Shown: in pieces, positions 17,677 to 27,020 of the stretch
How positions within the stretch are numbered: the stretch's first letter is position 1
Layout of the letters: every line of letters starts with the position of its first letter
Program-made: the position numbers and the translations under genes
From: DAINPP01 sp963667315
GTDB taxonomy: Bacteria > Thermotogota > Thermotogae > MWEM01
Assembly (NCBI GenBank): GCA_963667315.1
Contig: OY763325.1
Coordinates: 3,534,001-3,598,000, forward strand
Reading direction: 5' to 3'
DNA length: 64,000 nucleotides
The notes under the pieces: model-generated
What the model was told of the DNA's origin: nothing
The model's database searches: none
What the model saw: the letters and a program-made list of their open reading frames with translations, nothing else

Positions 17677-18648
17677 TTACTGGAATCTCTTTCTGACTCG
17701 TGGGTCAACTGCTGCGAGCAGAAGGTCTGCCGAGAGGTTACCGATTACGAGCATCATCGAACTGAGCAAAAGACTTGCCATGACGAGATACAGATCCTGT
17801 GAGTTCAATGCCTGAATCGTTAGTCTTCCCATTCCCGGCCAGCTGAATATCTGTTCGGTCAGAACCGCACCACCGAGAAGCGATGAAAGCGTATATCCGA
17901 ACATGGTAATGAGGGGGTTGATGGCGTTTCTGAGCGCGTGTTTGTATACAACGACTTTTTCAGGCATACCTTTTGCCTTGGCAAACTCTACATAATCCAT
18001 TCCCAGCTGATCGAGGAACTGTCCTCTCATCTGTCTCATAACACCTGCGAGCGCTGAAAATCCCAGTGTGATAGCCGGACCTGCAACATGCCAGAGATAA
18101 TCCCCTATCTGTTGAAAAAAGCCCATCTCTGAGTGATTGATGGCAGTCATACCACCGATTGGGAACCACCCTGTCTTTGAAGACATGTAAAGGAACAGGA
18201 GCGCAAAAAAGAAGTTCGGGATTGAGAGGCCTATGAGTGCAACCACCGAAGCCACTTGATCCCCGAGTTTATACTGACGTCTTGCGGCAAAAATTCCCAG
18301 ACTGATACCGATAGACCAACTGAGAATCAGCGTTGTGATACTCAACAGCAATGTTGCGCCCAGTCTTCCCCAAATGATGTTGTAAACCGGTTGATGATAC
18401 TGGAAAGAGTGACCGAAGTTACCCTGTAAAACTTGGACCAACCATTTACCGTATTGAACCAATATATTTTCATTAAAACCGAATTTTATTTCAAGCTGCG
18501 TAATCGTTTCCTGTGAATAGGAAGGGTTCATTCTGAACTGGTCCAGAAAGTCACCCGGTGCAGCCTGTATGATTATAAAGGACAGAAATGAAACACCGAG
18601 TATAACCGGTATTGCCATTATCAGCCTTCTAACGATGTACTTGAACAA
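17677..18648 (-). CDS. oppB: Peptide ABC transporter permease
   Basis: TTG start at 18648 with GGAGGGAG upstream; the frame is open farther upstream to 18729, but the conserved N-terminus (FKYIVRRLIMAIPVILG) starts here, giving 323 aa, the usual OppB length. Six transmembrane helices, the periplasmic loop ending in QYGKWLVQVLQGNFG, and the EAA loop YVEFAKAKGMPEKVV that touches the ATPases. It forms the heteromeric channel with OppC. It is separated from oppA by a strong hairpin at 18701. Confidence 0.9.
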   Translation of the reverse strand: MFKYIVRRLIMAIPVILGVSFLSFIIIQAAPGDFLDQFRMNPSYSQETITQLEIKFGFNENILVQYGKWLVQVLQGNFGHSFQYHQPVYNIIWGRLGATLLLSITTLILSWSIGISLGIFAARRQYKLGDQVASVVALIGLSIPNFFFALLFLYMSSKTGWFPIGGMTAINHSEMGFFQQIGDYLWHVAGPAITLGFSALAGVMRQMRGQFLDQLGMDYVEFAKAKGMPEKVVVYKHALRNAINPLITMFGYTLSSLLGGAVLTEQIFSWPGMGRLTIQALNSQDLYLVMASLLLSSMMLVIGNLSADLLLAAVDPRVRKRFQ

Positions 18649-18700
18649 AAAACTCTCCCTCCTGCATAAAACATAATATTTTGGACAAAAATACCCAATA

Positions 18701-18726
18701 CAGGGGCAGATGACTATCTGCCCCTG
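18701..18726 (-). terminator. Intercistronic hairpin between oppA and oppB
   Basis: CAGGGGCAGAT and ATCTGCCCCTG, 11 perfect pairs around a 4-base loop, followed on the minus strand by a moderately T-rich stretch. Such hairpins after a binding-protein gene usually stabilise its mRNA or partly terminate, giving more OppA than OppB/C. Confidence 0.7.
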
Positions 18727-18755
18727 CATAAGGAACTATTTATCCGAAATTCAGA

Positions 18756-20477
18756 TTATTCTGCCTTGTAAAGTTCGTAGCAGTTCCAGAACCATGCTGA
18801 GAATCCACCGATCTTAACGTTCTTAAGATATTCCGGGTATGCGAACATTCTGAGCTGCTGAACTGTGTAGATTAATGGAAGGTCTTCTGCTGCAAGAACC
18901 TGATACTCGCTGAAGAGGTCATATCTTGCATCTTCGTCCATTTCTGATGTCTGTTTTCTGAAGATTTCGTCGATTTTCCATTCGGAATAGGAAATGGAAT
19001 ATGTGTCTCTGTCAATGAAATCGGCTGTTTCCGGTGAGTAGTTCCAGAAGTGAAGTCCGCCGAGGATCTTGCTTACGTTTGCCCCTGAATGAGGATCCGG
19101 TCCACCTGTAAGACCCATGATCATTGTTTCCCAGTCACCTGTGTTCATGAGTGCTCCAACGAGTGTGTTGAAGTCGATTGGGTTGAAGACAGCTTCAATT
19201 CCGAGTTCGTTGAAAGTGTCTACAACGAGGTTACATGCCTTTTCTCTAACGCTGTTTCCTGCGTTTGTTGTAAGGTTGAACTTAACAACGTTTCCGTCTT
19301 TGTCGATGAGTTTTCCTTCATCGTTCCAGCTGAATCCGCCTTCTTCGAGGAGTGCCTTTGCAGCATCAATATCGAAGTCGTATGTGTAATCTTCAACGAT
19401 TGGGTCATAGAATGGTGATGCAGGACTGATTGGTCCCCACTGTGGCTGAGCCAATCCGTTGTAGATAACATCGATCATGGCGTCTCTGTCCATGGCTGTT
19501 GAGAGTGCTCTTCTGAAGAATGGGTTTCTGAACCATACCTGCTGGATCGGGTCTGGTGAATTGAAGTTGAGTGCGAGGAAGAGTGTTCCTGTAACCGGTC
19601 CGTAAGGCTTTACGATCCAGTTCTTTTCTGCTTCCTGTCCCTTGATCGCCGGGTAATCGTCTGCTGGTACTCCGAGCCAGTCTGTTTCTCCGGCTTCGAA
19701 CTTAAGTCTCATTGTGTTCTGGTCCTGACAGATAACCCATACGAGTTTGTCAAAGTATGGAAGCTGGTTTCCGGCTTTGTCATATCTGTAATAATGTGGG
19801 TTTCTGGACATTACAACTCTTTCTTCTTCAACGTATTCCGTAACGATGAATGGTCCGTTTCCGACGAGTTCAGCAACGTCTGCTGTTGTCCATTTCTGAC
19901 TGATTGTACCGTCTGCAGCTGCTTCTTCAAGAAGATGCTTCGGAAGAATCTGAACTGCACCGACCGTTCTGAGTCCGGGAGCGAATGGTCTTGGATATTC
20001 GATAAGAACTGAGTTGTCACCAACGAGTTCTACCTTGGGAAGGTTTCCGTCTCCGTCTCTGACAACGTCGATTGTGTTTGATGTGATGAGTCCTTCAACC
20101 ATGTAAACATTGTTGAATGACCATACAACGTCTTCAGCTGTGAGGGGCTGACCGTCTGACCATTTGATGCCATCTCTCATGTGGAAGATCCATCCGTTTC
20201 CGTTTTCTGTAACTTCGTAGGAAGCTGCCAGGTCTCCACCGCTGATAGCTGAATCTCCATCATAGTCAAGCAGTCCCATGAACATTCTGTCGAGAATGTC
20301 TGTGGATGATGTTTCCTGTGCTTCTGCAGGGTTGAATGTCTTTGGTCCACCCACTGCACCAACGTAGAATGTTCCACCTACAACGCCTTCTGTGTCCTGA
20401 ATGATATATTCAGGTTCTGCAAATGCGAATCCGCTTACAAACAATACTGCTAACAAAACAAACAAAACTCTCTTCAT
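18756..20477 (-). CDS. oppA: Peptide-binding protein of ABC transporter
   Basis: 573 aa, an SBP family 5 (DppA/OppA) protein. Signal peptide of ~20 residues (LLAVLFVSGFAFA). Landmarks: KTFNPAEAQETSS near the start, WIFHMRDGIKWSDGQPLTAE (the family signature), NPHYYRYDK, and FRRALSTAMDRDAMI. The start follows a very strong AGAAGGAGGAA. It captures peptides (or oligosaccharides, which this family also binds) and delivers them to OppB/C. The gene follows oppF by 47 bases and is followed by a stabilising hairpin, which fits high expression. Confidence 0.92.
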   Translation of the reverse strand: MKRVLFVLLAVLFVSGFAFAEPEYIIQDTEGVVGGTFYVGAVGGPKTFNPAEAQETSSTDILDRMFMGLLDYDGDSAISGGDLAASYEVTENGNGWIFHMRDGIKWSDGQPLTAEDVVWSFNNVYMVEGLITSNTIDVVRDGDGNLPKVELVGDNSVLIEYPRPFAPGLRTVGAVQILPKHLLEEAAADGTISQKWTTADVAELVGNGPFIVTEYVEEERVVMSRNPHYYRYDKAGNQLPYFDKLVWVICQDQNTMRLKFEAGETDWLGVPADDYPAIKGQEAEKNWIVKPYGPVTGTLFLALNFNSPDPIQQVWFRNPFFRRALSTAMDRDAMIDVIYNGLAQPQWGPISPASPFYDPIVEDYTYDFDIDAAKALLEEGGFSWNDEGKLIDKDGNVVKFNLTTNAGNSVREKACNLVVDTFNELGIEAVFNPIDFNTLVGALMNTGDWETMIMGLTGGPDPHSGANVSKILGGLHFWNYSPETADFIDRDTYSISYSEWKIDEIFRKQTSEMDEDARYDLFSEYQVLAAEDLPLIYTVQQLRMFAYPEYLKNVKIGGFSAWFWNCYELYKAE

Positions 20478-20524
20478 AAAAAGTTCCTCCTTCTAAAATG
20501 TAAGGGTTTGAACCCCTTCTCTTT

Positions 20525-21505
20525 TTATTTGTATAAATGACAAGCTACAAAGTGATTTGGTTCTATTTCTTTTAATTCAGGGTATTCTTTCTGACACTGT
20601 GGCATTACGCTCTTGCATCTCGTGCTGAAGAAACAGCCGCTCGGCCTGTTGATAGGACTCGGGACATTTCCGCCGACGAGATGCTTTCTGTCTCTTTTTG
20701 CCCTCGGGTCTGGGATTGGCGCTGCTTCAAGCAATGCCTTTGAATACGGGTGAAGCGGATTGTCGAAGATGGCGTCTGTTTCTCCCTTTTCAACGAATCT
20801 TCCGAGATACATGATGCCGACTTCGTCGGAGATGAATCTGACAACTGAGAGATCATGAGAGATAAACAGATAACCGGCGTTCAATCTCTGTTGAATTTCC
20901 TTGAGCAATGTGATGATTTGTGCCTGAACGGAAACGTCCAAAGCGGAAGTCGGTTCGTCAAGGATAATCAGTGACGGGTCAACCGTGATAGCTCTGGCGA
21001 TGGCAACTCTCTGTCTCTGTCCACCGGAGAACTGATGGGGGAATCTGTCAAGATGATAAGGTTTCATTCCAACGGAAAGGAGCAGTTCACCGAGAATTTC
21101 TCTTGCTTCATCCTTGTTTTTTGCCATACCGTGGAAGAGAAGTGGTTCAGATAATGTCTGACCAACCGTCATCCTTGGATTGAGGGATGATGTCGGATCC
21201 TGGAAAACGATCTGCATCTCTTTTCTGAACTTGACGAGTTCCCTGTCTTTCATTGTTGCGATATTTTCACCGTTGATAAGAACTTCCCCACCGCTGGGTT
21301 CAAGCAGCTTGAGTATGCTTCTTCCGGCAGTACTCTTTCCGCAACCGGATTCTCCAACGAGACCGAATGTCTTTCCCTTTTCAATTGAGAATGAGATATC
21401 GTCAACCGCCATAACATTAGCTACGGTCTTTCGAATAAGGAATCCCGCTTTTATCGGAAAGTGTTTCTGTAGATTTTTGACTTCAAGTAATTTTGTTCCG
21501 CTCAT
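20525..21505 (-). CDS. oppF: Peptide ABC transporter ATPase, OppF type
   Basis: 326 aa. Walker A GESGCGKST, signature SGGQRQRVAIARA, Walker B LIILDEPTSALD, and the C-terminal oligopeptide-transporter extension with the RPSGCFFSTRC motif whose cysteines bind a metal cluster in relatives. It pairs with OppD to energise OppB/C. Its ATG overlaps the oppD stop (ATGA). Confidence 0.93.
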   Translation of the reverse strand: MSGTKLLEVKNLQKHFPIKAGFLIRKTVANVMAVDDISFSIEKGKTFGLVGESGCGKSTAGRSILKLLEPSGGEVLINGENIATMKDRELVKFRKEMQIVFQDPTSSLNPRMTVGQTLSEPLLFHGMAKNKDEAREILGELLLSVGMKPYHLDRFPHQFSGGQRQRVAIARAITVDPSLIILDEPTSALDVSVQAQIITLLKEIQQRLNAGYLFISHDLSVVRFISDEVGIMYLGRFVEKGETDAIFDNPLHPYSKALLEAAPIPDPRAKRDRKHLVGGNVPSPINRPSGCFFSTRCKSVMPQCQKEYPELKEIEPNHFVACHLYK

Positions 21506-22548
21506 TTTTTACCTCCACCTGACTTGCTGTTTGTAGCCTGAACTTTTGTTGCAAACGGATTAAAACATCTTACAAAATGATTTTCTGCAACTTCTTCAAG
21601 TGGTGGTACTTCTTTCAAACAACGATCCGTTTTTCTCGGACATCTTGGCAAGAACGGGCAAAGATCCGGTGCGTTCATCATGGTCGGTGGTTGCCCGGGA
21701 ATTGGCTGTAATTCATCCTGCTTCATATCCAGCCTTGGGATACAATCCAACAGTAACTTGGAATAAGGGTGCATCGGTTTTTCGAAGATCGTATAAACAT
21801 CTGCGTATTCCATCGTTTTACCACCATACATAACCATGACTTTGTCAGCCATTTCGGCGATAACGGCAAGATCATGCGTGATAAATATCAGACCTGAATG
21901 ATATTCTCTCTGAAGGTCTTTCATGAGTTCAAGGATCTGAGCCTGTACCGTAACATCCAGGGCGGTAGTGGGTTCGTCGGCAATCAGGATTTCGGGGTTA
22001 CATGAGATACCGATGGCGATGATAACCCTCTGTCTTTGGCCACCTGACAATTCAAACGGATAATTATCCAGTCTTTCTCTCGGGTTTGGAAGCCCAACTT
22101 TTTCAAGCATCTCAACAGCGATTTCTTCGGCCTTTTTTTCATCTACTTTCTGATGGAACATGATCGTCTCCAGCAGTTGTCTCCTGATCGTAAAGATCGG
22201 GTTGAGTGATGTCATGGGATCCTGAAAGATAATACTGATGTGATTGCCTCTAACCTTTGTGAACTGGTCGCCCTTTAACTTTGTCAGGTCAAGATAACCG
22301 TCTTCCTGTAACTCTTTAAGTTCATCTGTCTTAAAGAGAATTTTTCCACCGGCAATGAAGCCCGGCTTTCCGATAAGCCCTGAAATTGACTTTACGGTAA
22401 CACTTTTACCAGAACCGGTTTCTCCAACGATACCGATGACTTCATCATCATGGACTTCAAAGGACACGTCATCAACTGCTTTAACCGTTCCTTCGGCCAT
22501 GGAGAAATAGGTTCTTAAGTTTTGAACTTTTAAAATTGGTTCCTTCAA
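21502..22548 (-). CDS. oppD: Peptide ABC transporter ATPase, OppD type
   Basis: 348 aa. Walker A GETGSGKSVT, signature LSGGQRQRV, Walker B ILIADEPTTALD, and the C-terminal domain with CPFLPRCPRKTDRC. First gene of the operon, with a CAGGAGGAGATC ribosome site. The gene order D-F-A-B-C, ATPases first, is less common than A-B-C-D-F. The likely promoter is the extended -10 at 22683. Confidence 0.93.
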   Translation of the reverse strand: MKEPILKVQNLRTYFSMAEGTVKAVDDVSFEVHDDEVIGIVGETGSGKSVTVKSISGLIGKPGFIAGGKILFKTDELKELQEDGYLDLTKLKGDQFTKVRGNHISIIFQDPMTSLNPIFTIRRQLLETIMFHQKVDEKKAEEIAVEMLEKVGLPNPRERLDNYPFELSGGQRQRVIIAIGISCNPEILIADEPTTALDVTVQAQILELMKDLQREYHSGLIFITHDLAVIAEMADKVMVMYGGKTMEYADVYTIFEKPMHPYSKLLLDCIPRLDMKQDELQPIPGQPPTMMNAPDLCPFLPRCPRKTDRCLKEVPPLEEVAENHFVRCFNPFATKVQATNSKSGGGKK

Positions 22549-22866
22549 AAAGATCTCCTCCTGAAAAATACTCCTGATACACAGTAATTCTATAAGATAT
22601 TAAAATTGTTCGTATGTCTAAACAAATAGGTCTGAAGATAATTCGCAAGATGAAACAAAATTTTCTTCTTTCCTTAAACAGAATTATATCAGATAAACAT
22701 TTATTTTGTATTAAAAAAAGAATATGAAAATTTATATACGGGTTTATAGTATCATCTGCCTCATATTTCTGTCGTACAAGGTATTGAGAAAAATTTTAGA
22801 TTGAAAATTATTTCATCAAGGAAAAATACCTGTTGTTATTGAAGAATATAAGGGGAGGAGTATACG
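22549..22866. other. Divergent regulatory gap between opp and flagellar genes
   Basis: 318 AT-rich bases with no supported gene. It holds the minus-strand extended -10 for oppD. A weak plus-strand candidate for the flagellar genes is TTGAGA at 22784 with TTATTT 18 bases on. I see no sigma-28-type promoter and no long palindrome. Confidence 0.5.
22683..22691 (-). promoter_or_regulatory. Extended -10 promoter for the opp operon
   Basis: Minus-strand TGATATAAT, about 135 bases upstream of oppD; no good -35. Confidence 0.5.
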
Positions 22867-23520
22867 TTGGCAAAGAAGAACAAACTGAAAAGAATAATTA
22901 TAGCGGTTATGATCGTCTTTATATTGGGAATACTGGGATTGATTTACGGGTATATCGATTTTGAATTCAAAAAGCTCGGTGAATCCGGAGTCACACCATT
23001 ATCAGACTGGAGGAGTTATTTATCCTATTTACTCGAAAAGGTTCCAATCGTCAATAATTATGTAGAGTATACCCCAAGAGATGTGATTAAACCCCAGAAA
23101 TATTATTCTGAGATATATGAGACGTACATTCAGAAGATTGAGGATGACCGATTGGTTTTGGAGGATAAAGCCACAGAATTGACTGAATTTCAGACAGAAC
23201 TCAATACATTTCAGTCGACTCTCGATGCCCGGCAGCAGGAGCTTGATCTTAAAGAGGAGAGACTTGTAGCTGAAATGACCTCATGGGATTCGACAAAAGA
23301 ACGTTATGAAGAACTGGCAAGCTGGCTTGCCAACGGAGATGAAGCTTTACTGGCGCAGGCACTTGCCTCGAATGAAATAGATGTAGAAGAAATTGTAGGC
23401 GGTTTAAGGCTGGTAGATCCGGGAATTGCTTCGGCAATAGTCGGTCAGCTGGCGACCATTGATCAGAACAAGGCGGGACGAATACTCGCCAATCTTTCAG
23501 GTAAGGAGGTGACAAAGTGA
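22867..23520 (+). CDS. MotE/FlbB-like flagellar protein
   Basis: TTG start at 22867 with GGGGAGG at 22853-22859; 217 aa. One transmembrane helix (~residues 10-32), a periplasmic segment, a coiled coil (~90-145) and a C-terminal ~60 residues resembling the MgtE N-terminal/FliG-like helical repeat (IVGGLRLVDPGIASAIVGQL). This is the architecture of MotE, the motor chaperone of Campylobacter and Bacillus relatives, and spirochaete FlbB, which sit beside fliK in flagellar operons. It overlaps fliK by four bases. The specific role here is inferred from family and position. Confidence 0.75.
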   Translation: MAKKNKLKRIIIAVMIVFILGILGLIYGYIDFEFKKLGESGVTPLSDWRSYLSYLLEKVPIVNNYVEYTPRDVIKPQKYYSEIYETYIQKIEDDRLVLEDKATELTEFQTELNTFQSTLDARQQELDLKEERLVAEMTSWDSTKERYEELASWLANGDEALLAQALASNEIDVEEIVGGLRLVDPGIASAIVGQLATIDQNKAGRILANLSGKEVTK

Positions 23521-25823
23521 AAACCACATTAATTGATGTTGTAAAGATGAACGGAACGAGTGCGAATGCATCCAGGGTAAAATCTGCTGCTCCGAAGAGT
23601 ATTGAGCAGAAGGAATTCAGGTCGGCATCCGATAATTCAGATGCTTCTTTTGACAGGAGTGTGAATGGCTCTTTTAACGAAACGTTAAAAGAGGAACAGA
23701 AGTCTTCGGAAGGTAAATTTGAAATCACGTCAAAAAAACCCGAGAAGACTTCTGAAAGAGAAGGCAAAAGTGAAGAAGTAAAGGATAGCGAAGAAGCAGT
23801 CGTCGTTGATGCAGTTGAAAAGCAGCCGGAAGAAAGTGAAGTTGTAGAAAAAGCTGAAGAACAAGGGGCATTCGTTCAATCAAAGGAAACGGAAGAAAAC
23901 GGTGATGCATCAAAGGTTGTTGTTGAAGAAACAGAAGGCGAAACGGATATGGAAACCGTTAAATCAAAGACATTAATGTCTTTGCTGAGCGGTGAAAAGA
24001 AATCGAAATATCCAAAGATGGAACAGTATATCGCCAATCTCAGAAGCGAAGGGAAATCAACCAAAGAAATACTGACTTCACTGAAGAAAGTTGTGAATGA
24101 TCTTGAAGAAAAAGGTGAAGTGACTTTAAAGGGATTTGTGCTGAAAGTTAAAAAAGTGGGAGATGAAGAGAATCCGGAAGCTGTGAAAGTTTCTCATACG
24201 AACGAAGAGAAGAAAACGGTTGCTTTAGAAGATGTGGACAAGGCAGATAAAGAAACAGAAAAGCCGATAGTCAACAATAAAAAATCGGAAAGTATGGTTA
24301 GCCTTAAAACTGAAATGAAAGAGACTGAGAGAAATCCTGAAATCGTATCTGAAAAAAATAACCATCCGGAAGTTGTTCAAAGGGTTGTTATTAAACCGGA
24401 AGCCGTTGAAAAGACGGAAATGATTCAGGAACAACCTGTTCAGAAGACGGAAGATTCTGTTGAGCATTCAGCTCAAAAGGTTCAGAAGGGAAATGTCGGT
24501 AAAGAAGACATTAAAATGTCCTTGACGAATGAAATTGAAATTCCCGAGAAGCTGGTCAAATTCCTGGAACATTATGAAAAAGTTGATTTTGAAAAGATCA
24601 GTTCCTTTTTTGAATCAAAACTGATTCCAGCTGAAGAGGTTGAACGATTTATCAATTCATTTAATTTTAATGATGCGGAAGCATTTGTTGAGAGAAATGA
24701 AGCCATTTTAGCGCAACTCTCTGATTTTTCGAAACTCTTTGATCCGGCGAAGACTTCAAACGTCTTTACGCAAGTGAAGACTGTAACCGTGAAATCTGAA
24801 ATGGTTCAACAATTCCTCATAAAAAGTTTCAATGAGAGGAACTTCTCAAATGATTTCTGGAACAGCAGGAACAACGTCGTCTTTAAAACAAAAGAGTCAT
24901 CACAGATCGTTCAGAAACTGACGGTCAATTTTGAAAGGATGACACAGTCTGTCAGGACTGAAGTGAGAGGGAATCAGAACAGTATTTCTGAATTGAATTC
25001 AAGAAATACTGAAGAGATGCAGAGAGGGATTCAAAGTGCTGATAAAGCAGTCGTAAAAGCCGCTTTTTTGAGAACAGGATATGAATCACCGATCAGCAGA
25101 AGAGTTTCACTTAACCAGACGACAGAACAGGCTGCCGTTCAAAAAGAAGAAGCGAGTCCTAAAACAGAGGTTTTCCAGAGTCCTTTAAAACAAATAGATG
25201 CGTTAAAGGAAACAGTAGAGAAGTTACAGAACAAAGTTTCTGAAAATACCGAGTCAAAAAACCAGACAGAGGTAAAAGATACAAAAGGTCAAGTTTCAAG
25301 TGAACATGCGAATCATTCAGCTGAAAAAACATCAGCATCGTTCACGTCGACTGTGTTGAACAGGCAGGTTGTCAATTCATCGAATCTTGAACAGGTTTAT
25401 CAGCGTATCAGTGATATGACAAAGATGATGGAAAGACAAATGAGCAGGGTTGAAACGACGACCATACAGTTGACCCCGCCGGAGCTTGGTAAAGTGTCAC
25501 TGGAAGTTGTAAAGGAAGGGTTGAGAATTTCTATCTTCATGCAGGTTGAAACGAAAGATGCGCAGGAAATTTTACAGAAGAACTCTGAAGCACTTGCTGC
25601 AAGACTTTCAGGGAGCGGCTTTGAGCTTCAGAAAGTTCAGATTCAGATGGAGAAATTTGAAGAACAGGGAACGGATCAGCAGAATCAGAACACGGATTCA
25701 CAAAACAATCAGAATGATGGAAATGACGAAAACAATTCTAATGAGTCAGCTTCAGATTTTGACAACGAAGCAGAATACTCATTCGCAGATCTTTTGAAGG
25801 GAGGTATCGAAGATGCCGGTTGA
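23517..25823 (+). CDS. fliK: Flagellar hook-length control protein
   Basis: GTG start at 23517 (GTGA overlap with the previous gene) after AAGGAGGTGAC. 768 aa, long for FliK. Residues ~50-300 are low complexity, rich in Glu, Lys and Val. The conserved hook-length domain is at ~640-710: IQLTPPELGKVSLEVVKEG and GFELQKVQIQME. A Gln/Asn-rich tail follows. FliK measures the hook and switches export specificity; the long disordered N-terminal part fits a ruler, and an unusually large FlgE is encoded downstream. Confidence 0.9.
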   Translation: MKTTLIDVVKMNGTSANASRVKSAAPKSIEQKEFRSASDNSDASFDRSVNGSFNETLKEEQKSSEGKFEITSKKPEKTSEREGKSEEVKDSEEAVVVDAVEKQPEESEVVEKAEEQGAFVQSKETEENGDASKVVVEETEGETDMETVKSKTLMSLLSGEKKSKYPKMEQYIANLRSEGKSTKEILTSLKKVVNDLEEKGEVTLKGFVLKVKKVGDEENPEAVKVSHTNEEKKTVALEDVDKADKETEKPIVNNKKSESMVSLKTEMKETERNPEIVSEKNNHPEVVQRVVIKPEAVEKTEMIQEQPVQKTEDSVEHSAQKVQKGNVGKEDIKMSLTNEIEIPEKLVKFLEHYEKVDFEKISSFFESKLIPAEEVERFINSFNFNDAEAFVERNEAILAQLSDFSKLFDPAKTSNVFTQVKTVTVKSEMVQQFLIKSFNERNFSNDFWNSRNNVVFKTKESSQIVQKLTVNFERMTQSVRTEVRGNQNSISELNSRNTEEMQRGIQSADKAVVKAAFLRTGYESPISRRVSLNQTTEQAAVQKEEASPKTEVFQSPLKQIDALKETVEKLQNKVSENTESKNQTEVKDTKGQVSSEHANHSAEKTSASFTSTVLNRQVVNSSNLEQVYQRISDMTKMMERQMSRVETTTIQLTPPELGKVSLEVVKEGLRISIFMQVETKDAQEILQKNSEALAARLSGSGFELQKVQIQMEKFEEQGTDQQNQNTDSQNNQNDGNDENNSNESASDFDNEAEYSFADLLKGGIEDAG

Positions 25824-26502
25824 TGGAGTAAATAACAACAATAATATATTTACAAACGCGACACAAAGTTCAGACAGCAATTCTAACACATTGGACAAGG
25901 ATGCATTTCTTAAGCTGCTCGTAGCGGAAATTCAGAATCAGAATCCTCTTGAACCAATGGACAACCAGAAATTCCTTGATCAGATGACTCAGTTCACTAC
26001 GATGGAACAGATGACGAATATGACTGAATCTTTCCAGGGGTTTATTTCGCAAATGCAATCAACTACAAGACTTCAGGCTTCTGCTGTTGTTGGTAAATAC
26101 GCTGTTGTAGAAGGAAATACAATATCTTTCAGAGATAACAATGCTGAAGGGATAGTATACAACGTAGAAGAAAATGGGGATATCAAAATCAGAATAAAAG
26201 ATGTAAATGGAAATATTATTAAGGAGGATTCAATAGGATTCAAAGAGGCAGGGATTTATGGTTATAAATGGGATGGAAGAAATGGCAGTGGTGTTCTTCA
26301 AACTGAAGGAACCTATTATTATGAAATGACAAACACGGATAAAAGCGGAACTGAGACAAAATTTGGTGGTGTAGATGGAGGGCTTGTAGAAGCTGTTCAG
26401 TTTGTAGATGATGATATTTATGTTGTAGTGAACGATAAAAAATACAATTTTAAAAAAATCATTGAAATAACAGAAAAACCGGAAGAAGAGAAACAAACTT
26501 GA
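25813..26502 (+). CDS. flgD: Flagellar hook-cap/assembly protein
   Basis: 229 aa. The FlgD N-terminal signature is plain: LDKDAFLKLLVAEIQNQNPL and FLDQMTQFTTMEQMTNM. The C-terminal part has the FlgD Ig-like/Tudor fold pattern (YGYKWDGRNGSG). It caps the growing hook and allows FlgE polymerisation. It overlaps fliK by 11 bases; its ribosome site lies in the fliK tail (AAGGGAGG). Confidence 0.93.
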   Translation: MPVDGVNNNNNIFTNATQSSDSNSNTLDKDAFLKLLVAEIQNQNPLEPMDNQKFLDQMTQFTTMEQMTNMTESFQGFISQMQSTTRLQASAVVGKYAVVEGNTISFRDNNAEGIVYNVEENGDIKIRIKDVNGNIIKEDSIGFKEAGIYGYKWDGRNGSGVLQTEGTYYYEMTNTDKSGTETKFGGVDGGLVEAVQFVDDDIYVVVNDKKYNFKKIIEITEKPEEEKQT

Positions 26503-26515
26503 GGGGGTGACTCGC

Positions 26516-26920
26516 ATGAGTGGTAATAGTAATCTGATTAACCCGAGGGCGGAACCTCTTTATGGAAACAACGTTCAGAAAAGACCACTGAAAAAGGATA
26601 AACTGGACGAACAGCAGACCTTTCAGCAGCTGGTCAGTGATTTACGGACTCATACGGAACAGGAGGAAGTCAAATTATCATCCCATGCTCAGGAAAGAAT
26701 CAAAGCAAGAAAGATTGAGATGGATGATGAAAGGCTTGAAACACTCGGAGAAGTGGCAAAAGAGGCAAAAAGCAAAGGTGCGAGAAATACCCTGGCGATG
26801 TTTGGAAAAGATGCCTTTATACTCAGCATAAAGGATAAGACAGTCGTCACTGCGATGAAGGAAGAGGAGATGGAAAGTCGCTTTTTCACCAACATTGACA
26901 GTGTGTACATAAAGAAATGA
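26516..26920 (+). CDS. Flagellar operon protein (TIGR02530 type)
   Basis: I choose ATG 26516, 9 bases after GAGGGGG, over the GTG at 26507 that abuts that site; 134 aa. The body matches the small conserved protein found between flgD and flgE in many flagellar operons: FQQLVSDL near residue 35, KLSSHAQERIKAR, and the end FFTNIDSVYI. Its molecular role is not established. Position between flgD and flgE supports the call. Confidence 0.85.
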   Translation: MSGNSNLINPRAEPLYGNNVQKRPLKKDKLDEQQTFQQLVSDLRTHTEQEEVKLSSHAQERIKARKIEMDDERLETLGEVAKEAKSKGARNTLAMFGKDAFILSIKDKTVVTAMKEEEMESRFFTNIDSVYIKK

Positions 26921-26929
26921 TTAAACAAA

Positions 26930-26997
26930 TGAAAGGTGCGGTTGGTCCTCGAAGAGGAAACCCCGGGACGGTGATTGTTCGATCCGTCCTCCTTTCA
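26930..26997 (+). ncRNA. Candidate structured RNA leader of flgE (three-way junction)
   Basis: In a 100-base gap inside an otherwise overlapping operon, TGAAAGG (26930) pairs with CCTTTCA (26991). Inside it are two hairpins: GGTT/AACC plus CCTC-GAA-GAGG (26940-26962), and GGACGG/CCGTCC (26966-26989). I do not recognise it as c-di-GMP, ZTP, glycine, TPP or guanidine riboswitch. It ends 5 bases before the flgE ribosome site, so it could control translation. Confidence 0.5.
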
Positions 26998-27020
26998 AAA
27001 TCAGAGGAGGTTGAAGAATT

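Noticed and set aside
23249..23767. 172-codon minus-strand frame opposite motE-like and fliK
   Set aside because: Antisense to two well-supported overlapping genes, and its Leu/Ser/Phe-rich composition is what low-complexity Glu/Lys codons give when reversed.
26930..26997. Assignment of the flgE leader to a c-di-GMP, ZTP or guanidine riboswitch
   Set aside because: The conserved core bases of those classes are missing; only the general fold is visible, so I leave it unnamed.
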